From Synechococcales cyanobacterium PMM_0073 (GTDB lineage Bacteria > Cyanobacteriota > Cyanobacteriia > Elainellales > Elainellaceae), in the NCBI GenBank assembly GCA_949127695.1, contig CASBQH010000093.1, forward strand, positions 1 through 12,530: a DNA stretch of 12,530 nucleotides, written 5' to 3'. The position numbers and the translations under genes are program-made. Shown piece by piece: positions 1 through 5,836 of this stretch (the stretch's first letter is position 1; the number at the start of each line of letters is the position of its first letter). The notes beneath the pieces were generated by a model that did not search any database, had not been told where the DNA came from, and saw only the letters and a program-made list of their open reading frames with translations.

Positions 1-248
1 AGTGATAGCTCTAGGCCAGCCACATTTAGCCAAGAAAAATTAAGCTGGATTGGGGGCTGATCCAGCAGCGCGGGCAGCGCCGCAATTGAATGGATTAATG
101 CGGTAAACGTGGAGACTGCATTCACATAGCCTGCGGGTCTAGGGCCGGTGCGTCGAGTAATGGCCGGAAACCAGAGAATGGAGAGCAGCATCCCAATGAA
201 TGGATAGCAAGGAATTAACCAGGCAGTTTGGGCAAACCACTGAGACAT
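1..248 (-). CDS. ndhF: NAD(P)H-quinone oxidoreductase subunit 5, NdhF3/NdhF4 type (5' part only)
   Basis: The reverse strand reads from an ATG (246-248) off the left edge, giving 82 residues with no stop. The N-terminus begins MSQWFAQTAWLIPCYPFIG and continues with a RRTGPRPAGYVN segment, which I recognise from the NdhF3/NdhF4 proteins of cyanobacterial CO2-uptake NDH-1 complexes rather than from respiratory NdhF1. The first hydrophobic stretch (about residues 8-30) would be the first transmembrane helix of this antiporter-like, proton-pumping thylakoid subunit. An AAGGAAGG ribosome-binding site lies about 5 bases before the ATG and supports the start. In the family this gene normally precedes ndhD3 (or ndhD4) and cupA (or cupB), which would lie left of the window. 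F3 versus F4 cannot be decided from 82 residues. The gene is cut by the window edge, not visibly broken. Confidence 0.82.
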   Translation of the reverse strand, partial: MSQWFAQTAWLIPCYPFIGMLLSILWFPAITRRTGPRPAGYVNAVSTFTALIHSIAALPALLDQPPIQLNFSWLNVAGLELS

Positions 249-332
249 CGATACCTTCCTTAAAGTGCGCCGATTGATACCAAGATTTCGCGAGATACTA
301 TAGATAAAAGCCTATAGCTTTAGCTTTTCTTC

Positions 333-348
333 ATAGACTTTAATCTAT
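333..348. promoter_or_regulatory. inverted repeat in the AT-rich ndhF leader
   Basis: ATAGA and TCTAT arms flank a 6-base centre. Nearby, the palindrome CTATAG occurs twice (298-303 and 312-317). The whole 290-357 stretch is much richer in A and T than the flanking genes, as expected of the ndhF promoter and leader. No well-spaced -35/-10 pair could be fixed, so the exact promoter is not called. Confidence 0.3.
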
Positions 349-396
349 ATAGAATATCCTACCCCATGGGTTTCACAATGCAAATCCCCAGGAGCA

Positions 397-409
397 TTGA
401 GATATTCAA
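397..409. promoter_or_regulatory. possible LysR-type operator upstream of ndhF
   Basis: TTGA-N5-TCAA is a perfect inverted repeat of the T-N11-A form bound by LysR-type regulators, about 150 bases before the ndhF start. In studied cyanobacteria the ndhF3 operon is controlled by the LysR regulator NdhR/CcmR, so a site here would fit. A 13-base match of this kind can arise by chance, and the published NdhR consensus is not clearly matched. Confidence 0.3.
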
Positions 410-476
410 ATCGTCTGATTAAAAAAGCTGAACGATGCGACTTCTAATGCAGTTTCTAATTCTGTCATGTCAGGGG

Positions 477-1619
477 TCACAAATATTTTTGCAGCAGTTC
501 AGCTGTGGCAGCGGCAGTTTTGGCCCAGCTAAATTCAGCGGCTCTGGCCAGTCCAGCGGCTCGCAGCTGCGTTCGGAGCGCTGAGTCATCTGCGAGCTGC
601 TGCATGGCCGCAGTGAGAGCAGCAACGCTAAACGGATCGATCAGAATGGCCGCATCGCCCGCGACTTCGGGCAGCGACGACAGATTAGAGGTGATCACAG
701 GCGCGCCTGAGGCCATCGCTTCTAGTACCGGAAAGCCGAAGCCTTCCCAAAGACTGGGATAGACCAGCGCCAGCGTCTGATTGAGCAGCAACGGCAGCTG
801 ATCGTAGGTGACATAATCGAGAAACCGGATGCGGTTGGCTAAGCCTAGCTCATCTGCCTGCTGCTGCAAGCTCGGCGTAAAGCGCGGATCTTGCGCCCCG
901 GCAATCCACAGTTCGGCTCCGGTCACAGCCGCAAATGCCTGAATCAAGCGCGATAAATTTTTGTAGGGATCATGCCGCCCGACATAGAGAAAATAGGGTT
1001 GCTCTGGCAGAAGCTCTGGCAGAAGCTCTGGCAAACCCTGCGGCGGCAAAACCCGGAAATGGCTTGCATCATGCGCCAGCGGGATTGGCGTAATTTTGGC
1101 GGCAGGCACTTGGTAAAAATCAACAATATCCTGTGCGGTCGCCTGCGAGTTGCAGATAATCTGGCTGGCTTGGCGCAGCACCTGCGGCACATAAAAGCGA
1201 AAATACTGCGTCAGCAGCGAGGTGAGCCGAGGAAACCGCAGCGGAATCAGATCATGCACCATTACCACCGAGGCACAGCGCAGCCCCAACGGCACTTCGG
1301 GCACTGGCGAAAACAGCAGATTTGCCTCAGCGCAGAGCGCGGGCAGCTGTCGCTGCGTCCAAATCATCCGGCGCAGATGCCCCAGCTTGCCCTGCTCATA
1401 GGTAAGATCGTCGGGCACTTCGCAGTAGGCTGCGTTCGTCTTAGCCAAACGTGGCAAAAAGCTCTGCGAGGCCAGCAGCTTGGTTTGCGGCAGCTTCAGC
1501 TCTGGAATCAGATTGATCGCATAGGTGGCTAGCCCGGTCGGTTTTTTGCCGACAAAAGCCAAGTTGACAACCAGCCCCGATCTGCTCACTTCTGGCCTGC
1601 TCACTTTTGGCCTGCTCAC
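477..1619 (-). CDS. glycosyltransferase family 4 (GT-B fold)
   Basis: This 380-residue protein has the usual length and layout of a GT4 retaining glycosyltransferase, which adds a sugar from a nucleotide-sugar donor at the cytoplasmic face of the membrane. Visible signals: an N-terminal glycine loop [12 protein letters not shown] (about 23-34), the second-domain opening YLYVG-like strand with R215 and K220 (GRHDPYKN), and the donor-site E-x7-E motif E292...E300 in EGFGFPVLE followed by [10 protein letters not shown]. The start is a GTG overlapping the upstream TGA as GTGA, so translation is probably coupled. Two more in-frame GTGs (ending at 1604 and 1589) lie inside the same tandem repeat, and conserved sequence begins only near residue 16, so the true start is uncertain. 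A second repeat inserts [11 protein letters not shown] at 197-206, just before the second Rossmann domain. It is the last gene of the export operon. Donor and acceptor sugars cannot be predicted. Confidence 0.9.
   Translation of the reverse strand: MSRPKVSRPEVSRSGLVVNLAFVGKKPTGLATYAINLIPELKLPQTKLLASQSFLPRLAKTNAAYCEVPDDLTYEQGKLGHLRRMIWTQRQLPALCAEANLLFSPVPEVPLGLRCASVVMVHDLIPLRFPRLTSLLTQYFRFYVPQVLRQASQIICNSQATAQDIVDFYQVPAAKITPIPLAHDASHFRVLPPQGLPELLPELLPEQPYFLYVGRHDPYKNLSRLIQAFAAVTGAELWIAGAQDPRFTPSLQQQADELGLANRIRFLDYVTYDQLPLLLNQTLALVYPSLWEGFGFPVLEAMASGAPVITSNLSSLPEVAGDAAILIDPFSVAALTAAMQQLADDSALRTQLRAAGLARAAEFSWAKTAAATAELLQKYL
1001..1036. repeat. 12-bp tandem repeat, three units, inside the glycosyltransferase gene
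   Basis: Three units of GCTCTGGCAGAA lie head to tail (1001-1012, 1013-1024, and 1025-1036 with two changes). They keep the reading frame and encode the repeated LPEL segment in the linker between the two GT-B domains. The near-identity of the units suggests a recent slippage expansion. Confidence 0.85.
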
Positions 1620-1642
1620 TTGCGGCCTGCTTCAACTTTCGC
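1582..1642. repeat. 15-bp tandem repeat spanning a stop/start junction
   Basis: Units begin at 1582, 1597 and 1612 (CTGCTCACTT plus five variable bases), followed by a diverged fourth unit at 1627-1642. On the coding strand each of the three good units contains GTGA. One is the real overlap of the sulfotransferase stop with the glycosyltransferase GTG start; the other two supply extra in-frame GTG codons. Each of these GTGs is preceded by GAGCAGG, a weak ribosome-binding sequence. Confidence 0.85.
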
Positions 1643-3451
1643 CTGCTCAGGGCTAGGCTGACCCGCTTCAGCCAAATCCCCTGACTCTGAGCGCAGCTTC
1701 TGCCGCAGATGCTTGCCCGCTCGAATCAAGTTTCGTCTCAGATAGTCCACATAGAGCGACTTGACATGCGGATTGGCATAGCTGACCCTGGGCAGCTTGT
1801 GGCTGGTAAAAATCACGAAGACCTCGTTAGCCAAGACTGGCGTCAAGCCCTGCATTGCCAGTTTTGGCAGCAGCATATCCACCCAGTCGGGCATACCTTT
1901 ATGCAGCACCACCCAAGGAAAGCCACCTTTTTTCAGCCAGGTTTGGTAGTCAGAGATCGGGTTGGCCAAGTGGAGTCTGAACAGCAGCAGCGTGGCCACT
2001 GGTTCTTCAGGCTGAGCGTGCTGCTGCAAGAAGGCCAAGGCTTCCTGCCAAGGCGGCGACTCAAAGCTGGCGGCCACTGAACTAAAGGACTTGAGGTGAG
2101 AGGGGAAAATCTGAAACAGATTAAAGGCCAGCCCAACTAGGCGCTTATCAAGGTTATTGGGGTCAATTGAATTGAGCGATAGCGTTTGGCTCACCTCAAA
2201 CCGCAGATTTGTGAAGGGACGACTGCTCTGCATCACGCTCTGAGGCACTTGAGCATAGAGCAGCCGCTGATCGCGATCGCCTTGCAGCAGCGACAGCGAC
2301 ACGGGCTGCTGGTTCACAAATAGCTTGACGCCATTGACGATCTCTGGCTGGGTGGCCTTGGCACAGATGATCTGAAACTCAACCCAAACATCAGTCTGGG
2401 TGGCTATCGGCAGATCTAGCATGGCAACTGGCGTGGGCCCCATCCAGCGATAGGAGGTCGGGCTGTCTAGCGGATATTCGCGGCGCTGCCAGCCGTCGCC
2501 TCGCAGGGGCTGATTGAAGTCATAAGTCACGGTTTCGGCAGTCGGAAGATTCAGCTCGCGGTAGCGCTGGTCGTAATGTTGCTCTAGCAGGGCAGCAAGC
2601 TGCTCCACCGTCAGGGCTGTCCTGCTCTGGTAAGCCCCGCTCTGGTAAGCCCCACTCTGGTAAGCCCCACTCTGATAATCAGTGAGCGTAGCGCCATAGC
2701 GCTGGAGCAAATCGGCCACCATGCTGTCAAACCGCTGCTCAAACGTGGCTTTGGCGCGCTGATACAGCTCGGCATCTAGCTGGCTGTTGGTGCGGATCAC
2801 CTCCAGCGTACTCTCCGCAATTTCGGCTAGGGCTGGCTTCTGCTTAGCGGCATTTTCCCGGCGGCTGTTGAGGATCGGCTTCCAGCCAAAAATATAGGAG
2901 AGCAAAAACAGCGAGTCCTGGAAGCGTTCAACCAGCCCAACAAAGCCAAACTCATCCAGGCTCTCGACCGCCAGCGCCAGCGTTTCTTCAACCGAGAGCT
3001 GGTTCAGGTTGAATTGAGTCGTTTTGGCGACGTGATAGGTCTGGATATTTTTGCCCAGCTTGCCTGCGGTCAGCCGCTGGGCAAACTCTTCTAGCGACAT
3101 ATCCTTGACTGCCGCATAGTGCGGATCTCCGGGCATCCGGCGAATATAGTCATAGTGCGAAATCACGCGAGCCACCGGCTCCCGCAGCACCGTAATATTC
3201 ACCACGCGCTTATTGGGCAGCAGTGCCGGCAGATTGCTGAAGCCCAAGTGACCCCGAAACAGCCGATATCGCCGCAGCTCTTCCAGCGTTAGCTTGCGGA
3301 GCTGCGCGTTGAGCGTGGCGGGGCAGACATCCTCGCAGGCAAACTGATCTTCAATGATGGTGCGAAAGGTCATGCCTGCCGTTTTGGGAATATGGCAGAA
3401 ATACATGACATCGTTGGCTTGCAGGCTGTACTGCGCGGGAAAATTTCTCAT
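1616..3451 (-). CDS. sulfotransferase-like protein with added beta-rich and C-terminal domains
   Basis: Starting from the ATG at 3449-3451 the protein has 611 residues. The N-terminal domain carries the PAPS-binding signature of the Sulfotransfer_2 family: the 5'-phosphosulfate loop HIPKTAG at about 20-26, the GH pair of GHLGF at about 67-68 (likely catalytic His), and the 3'-phosphate motif TVLREPVARVISHY at about 87-100. A YQSGA tandem repeat (about 259-276) leads into a beta-rich segment (about 310-450, with YRWMGP and LDLP) of a kind I associate with cyanobacterial glycan-modifying proteins. A further region (about 458-573, containing FPWVVLHKG and ANEVFVIF) is not recognised. It would transfer sulfate from PAPS to the exported glycan. 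A TTG at 3502 opens the frame 17 codons earlier and would overlap the ATPase gene by 29 bases. The ATG is preferred because it sits 22 bases past that stop and 15 residues before the first conserved strand, though no strong ribosome-binding site precedes it. The substrate is unknown. Confidence 0.83.
   Translation of the reverse strand: MRNFPAQYSLQANDVMYFCHIPKTAGMTFRTIIEDQFACEDVCPATLNAQLRKLTLEELRRYRLFRGHLGFSNLPALLPNKRVVNITVLREPVARVISHYDYIRRMPGDPHYAAVKDMSLEEFAQRLTAGKLGKNIQTYHVAKTTQFNLNQLSVEETLALAVESLDEFGFVGLVERFQDSLFLLSYIFGWKPILNSRRENAAKQKPALAEIAESTLEVIRTNSQLDAELYQRAKATFEQRFDSMVADLLQRYGATLTDYQSGAYQSGAYQSGAYQSRTALTVEQLAALLEQHYDQRYRELNLPTAETVTYDFNQPLRGDGWQRREYPLDSPTSYRWMGPTPVAMLDLPIATQTDVWVEFQIICAKATQPEIVNGVKLFVNQQPVSLSLLQGDRDQRLLYAQVPQSVMQSSRPFTNLRFEVSQTLSLNSIDPNNLDKRLVGLAFNLFQIFPSHLKSFSSVAASFESPPWQEALAFLQQHAQPEEPVATLLLFRLHLANPISDYQTWLKKGGFPWVVLHKGMPDWVDMLLPKLAMQGLTPVLANEVFVIFTSHKLPRVSYANPHVKSLYVDYLRRNLIRAGKHLRQKLRSESGDLAEAGQPSPEQAKVEAGRK
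2624..2678. repeat. 15-bp tandem repeat inside the sulfotransferase gene
   Basis: Three complete units of CTCTGGTAAGCCCC plus one leading base (starts 2624, 2639, 2654) and a partial fourth lie in frame and encode repeated YQSGA in the linker between the sulfotransferase domain and the beta-rich domain. Units differ at only one position, so the expansion looks recent. Confidence 0.88.
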
Positions 3452-3473
3452 GGGTAGCAAACTCGGCAGGGCA

Positions 3474-4337
3474 CTAGAGCGCGGCTTTGTTAATCGCACC
3501 AAAGTTCATCGGCAGACCTGCTGCATTGCAGTAGGCATCGACCACTTCAATCGGGTCGCCCGCCATCTGCACCCGATGGTCTTCGATCCACAGGGCTCGG
3601 TCGCAGATATTCACAATGCTGGCGACTGAATGTGTCACCAGCAGCATGGTGACGCCGCTCTCCTTAAAGGTCATCATCTTATCAAGGCATTTCTTTTGGA
3701 AGCGAATATCGCCCACGCCCAGCACCTCGTCAATCAGCAGAATCTCTGGATCGAGATGCGCCACCACCGAAAAGCCGATCCGCGCCATCATGCCGCTGGA
3801 ATAGACCCGCACCGGACGGTTGATAAAATCGCCAATCTCAGAAAATTCGATAATTTCGTCCATTTTGAGGCGAATCTCGCGGCGGGTCAGCCCCATTAGC
3901 ACGCCGTTTAGCTCAATGTTTTCGCGTCCGGTCAGCTCTGGGTGAAACCCTGCCCCCAGTGAGAGCAGTGGCGAAACCCGTCGGCGCACCTCAACGATGC
4001 CGCGATTGGGTCTGAGCACGCCGGCAATTAAGCCCAGCGTCGTGCTTTTGCCAGCGCCATTATGGCCAATGATCCCAAAGTTTTCGCCCTCATATACCTC
4101 AAACGAAATATCTTGCAGCGCCTCAAAGCTCTCGTCTTTCATCGACTTGAGGCTTCTGGGAAAATCAAACAAAAAGTTTTTGATGCCGCGAATATGGCCG
4201 TAGAGCGGATAAGACTTATAGACATTCTGAAAGCTGATCACTGGCTCTCTCATGTCCCTGTCTCTGTCCCGATCTCTATCACTCATTCGGTCACTGCTCA
4301 TATCGCTGCCTAGATCGCTCCTGACTTCGCTGTTCAT
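3474..4337 (-). CDS. ABC transporter ATPase for polysaccharide export (Wzt/KpsT/TagH type)
   Basis: This 287-residue ATPase powers export of a lipid-linked or capsular glycan through the permease encoded next to it. Seen: Walker A GHNGAGKST (91-99), the export-family segment LLSLGAGFHPELTGREN (124-140), the signature YSSGM (179-183), Walker B ILLIDE (199-204) and the H-loop His236. It stops soon after the nucleotide-binding domain, so it lacks the C-terminal carbohydrate-binding domain of long Wzt proteins and resembles KpsT/TagH in length. The N-terminus is odd: a 28-residue Ser/Asp/Arg-rich extension ending in RDRDRDRD precedes the normal family start MREPVISFQNVYKSY. The ATG at 4337 lies 8 bases after the permease stop. 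An internal ATG at 4251-4253 preceded by an AGGGAC sequence could be the true start, giving 259 residues. Confidence 0.92.
   Translation of the reverse strand: MNSEVRSDLGSDMSSDRMSDRDRDRDRDMREPVISFQNVYKSYPLYGHIRGIKNFLFDFPRSLKSMKDESFEALQDISFEVYEGENFGIIGHNGAGKSTTLGLIAGVLRPNRGIVEVRRRVSPLLSLGAGFHPELTGRENIELNGVLMGLTRREIRLKMDEIIEFSEIGDFINRPVRVYSSGMMARIGFSVVAHLDPEILLIDEVLGVGDIRFQKKCLDKMMTFKESGVTMLLVTHSVASIVNICDRALWIEDHRVQMAGDPIEVVDAYCNAAGLPMNFGAINKAAL
4254..4277. repeat. Arg-Asp dipeptide repeat at the ATPase N-terminus
   Basis: Eight codons alternate Arg and Asp (RDRDRDRD). The coding strand is purine-rich, with degenerate hexamers of the AGRGAY type. The run ends just before Met29, where the conserved ATPase sequence begins. 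Whether it is translated depends on which ATG is used. Confidence 0.7.
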
Positions 4338-4345
4338 AGTGCTAC

Positions 4346-5167
4346 TTAGATCACCTCGGCAAATTTCCAGGACAGTCGTTTATAAATAGACGTGCCCAGT
4401 AGATAAAACAGGGCAGCATAGCCCGCACTCACCGCTAGATACAGCCAGTCCAGTCTGCCTTCCATAAATAGATCGCGCCAAGCCGCAATCAGCGGTGCTG
4501 CCGGATTAAAGAAGATAAAGTGCTGTAGCTTGGGGGGAATCGTCTCGACTGGATAGAGGACGGGCGTCAGGTAAAAAGCAAAGTTCAAAATAATCCCGAC
4601 TAAGCGCTCCATATCTCGAAAGAAAAGATTAATCGAAGCCAGCCCCAGCGCCAAACCGTAGGCCATTGTAAAATGTACGGCGATCAGCAGCGGCATGCCA
4701 TAGATCCAAGCCAGGGTGGGGTAGCGGCCATGTATGGCCAGAAACAGCATAATCACCGGCACTGACATTAAAAAGTGGATCAGGTGATTGCAGGACATGC
4801 AGAGCAGGACAATATTGCGCGGAAAGCTCACCTTTTTGATCAGCGAAGCGTTGCCGACAAAGGCATTGGGAGATGAACCCACCACGTTGGTAAACCACTG
4901 CCAGGTAAAGGTGCCGGTGATCAAAATCAAAATATAGTCAGGGATGCGAATCCGCATCAATATCTGAAAGGCAACCAGATAGACTAGCGCTGAGGCTAGC
5001 GGATTGGCAATTGACCACAAAAAGCCTAAGCCTTTGTTGTTGTAGCGTACCTTCAGCTCTTTTTGGAGCAGCACGATTAGAATATCGCGGTGGTTCTCAA
5101 AATTGCGATGGCTCCCAACATGGCTCACCCTGCTAACTTTGCGAGCGACTCGTTGACCTACACTCAC
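4346..5167 (-). CDS. ABC-2 type permease for polysaccharide export (Wzm/KpsM/TagG type)
   Basis: From the GTG at 5165-5167 this is a 273-residue inner-membrane protein with six predicted transmembrane stretches, the normal number for the family. The first begins at the family motif VRYNNKGLGFLWSIANPL, and characteristic segments include ITGTFTWQWF, LIKKVSFPRNI, INLFFRDMERLVGIILNF and FFNPAAPLIAAWRDLF. It forms the channel through which the glycan crosses the membrane, pairing with the ATPase encoded 8 bases downstream. The start is chosen because AGAGGAG lies 8 bases before this GTG. A TTG at 5185 and a GTG at 5176 are alternatives, but they overlap that ribosome-binding site. The first about 25 residues are basic and polar and look unlike the conserved part. 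This is the first gene of the operon. Confidence 0.92.
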   Translation of the reverse strand: MSVGQRVARKVSRVSHVGSHRNFENHRDILIVLLQKELKVRYNNKGLGFLWSIANPLASALVYLVAFQILMRIRIPDYILILITGTFTWQWFTNVVGSSPNAFVGNASLIKKVSFPRNIVLLCMSCNHLIHFLMSVPVIMLFLAIHGRYPTLAWIYGMPLLIAVHFTMAYGLALGLASINLFFRDMERLVGIILNFAFYLTPVLYPVETIPPKLQHFIFFNPAAPLIAAWRDLFMEGRLDWLYLAVSAGYAALFYLLGTSIYKRLSWKFAEVI

Positions 5168-5563
5168 GCTTTTCACTCCTCTCAAGTTTTGCCCTAGCCC
5201 AATGCCCTAAACTCTCTGCGCTTAAACGCTCTAGCCAGACTGCTCTGTGATTCTACGATTTTGCGCTGCCAATTGCCCAATTAAATCATCCAGTGGGACA
5301 GAATCTAGCCTGACAGGCATCCCAGAGCAAGATAATACTGCAATTTGTCCAGAATCTGAATAGACTCACGCTGCGGTGGGTAGGCTGTTCCTGCTCTGTC
5401 GCGCCCCAAGCTCATAAAGATTCAGCTCAAAGTCTAGACAGCTCGGCTCTAGATCGGTAGGATTGAGCTATAGTTAGAGACAAACCTAGATTCAGCGTAA
5501 GTGAATTCAGGTGGGGGCAGCGTCTCGATCAAGATTCTCGCGATCGAGTTGAAGCAAACTTCA
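5168..5563. other. gene-free divergent region between export operon and small ORF
   Basis: These 396 bases hold no convincing gene on either strand. They must contain the promoter of the leftward export operon and perhaps that of the rightward small ORF. Weak candidates: for the operon, TAGAAT (reverse strand, 5250-5255) with TTGGGC 19 bases upstream (5275-5280); for the small ORF, a lone TATAGT at 5469-5474. Neither pair is good enough to call. No tRNA, terminator with a T-run, or mobile-element end was seen. Confidence 0.55.
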
Positions 5564-5564
5564 A
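5524..5564 (+). promoter_or_regulatory. two back-to-back inverted repeats before the small ORF
   Basis: CTCGATC (5524-5530) pairs with GATCGAG (5542-5548) across 11 bases. Directly after it, TTGAAG (5549-5554) pairs with CTTCAA (5559-5564) across CAAA. The second stem ends on the A of an ATG (5564-5566) in frame with the small ORF. In RNA the stems would sit just before or over the translation start. They could instead be protein-binding sites in DNA. No T-run follows, so a terminator is unlikely. Confidence 0.45.
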
Positions 5565-5575
5565 TGGACGGTGTG

Positions 5576-5752
5576 ATGATGGACAAACGCTTAGTTATAG
5601 TTGGACTCCTAACGGCCATTGCGTCAGCGCCGGTTTTTATGGGGATTCGCTCTTCGCAGTCGCAGTTCAATCAAGCATTTAGCCTGAATCGTGAGGCTGT
5701 TTTACAGGCTCAGCGCGCCTGTAATCCCAACGATCCTTCTTCTTGCCCCTAG
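5576..5752 (+). CDS. small membrane-anchored or exported peptide, function unknown
   Basis: The 58-residue product is not recognised. It starts with a short charged head (MMDKR), then one hydrophobic stretch (about residues 6-22, LVIVGLLTAIASAPVFM), then a polar tail ending CNPNDPSSCP. That layout fits a signal anchor or signal peptide with a short tail outside the membrane, where the two Cys, seven residues apart, could form a disulfide. A possible signal-peptidase motif ASA is followed by Pro, which disfavours cleavage, so an anchor is more likely. The start is uncertain: ATGs at 5564, 5576 and 5579 and a GTG at 5501 are all in frame, and none has a strong ribosome-binding site. The protein-like composition and hydrophobic core argue that it is real, but the ORF is short. 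It is divergent from the export operon and convergent with the TIR gene. Confidence 0.5.
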   Translation: MMDKRLVIVGLLTAIASAPVFMGIRSSQSQFNQAFSLNREAVLQAQRACNPNDPSSCP

Positions 5753-5780
5753 AGTCAGTCGTTAGCCAATTGCTCTCATG

Positions 5781-5800
5781 GCTTCAGCTGAGATTGAAGC
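5781..5800. terminator. possible bidirectional terminator hairpin between convergent genes
   Basis: GCTTCA (5781-5786) pairs with TGAAGC (5795-5800) across 8 bases, in the 84-base gap between the ends of the small ORF and the TIR gene. No T-run follows on either strand, so it is a weak candidate supported mainly by its position. Confidence 0.3.
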
Positions 5801-5836
5801 TGCTTAGAGCATCACTTCGTCGCCAATCTCTTCAGG

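Noticed and set aside
411..440. Intrinsic terminator after the glycosyltransferase
   Set aside because: The reverse strand has a run of six T (rc of 421-427) but no stable GC-rich stem directly before it.
972..1532. 186-codon plus-strand ORF opposite the glycosyltransferase
   Set aside because: Long only because the real gene's codons avoid stops in this frame; the product is rich in His, Gln and Arg with no recognisable fold, while the opposite strand encodes clear GT4 motifs.
2273..2280. HIP1 octamer GCGATCGC
   Set aside because: Only one clear copy was seen in 12.5 kb and it is inside a coding region; it mildly supports a cyanobacterial origin but is not a feature by itself.
1582..2678. 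Repeats that could suggest a CRISPR array
   Set aside because: Units are 12-15 bp, directly adjacent without spacers, and in frame inside coding sequence.
3707..3715. TATCGCCCA, identical to the 3' end of tRNA-Val (9923-9931), as a possible attachment site
   Set aside because: Nine bases only, inside the conserved ATPase gene, with no integrase nearby; a chance match is likely.
5449..5670. 73-codon reverse-strand ORF over the small-ORF region
   Set aside because: It lies opposite the small ORF and its leader, has no ribosome-binding site or hydrophobic/domain pattern, and its composition is that of an antisense shadow.
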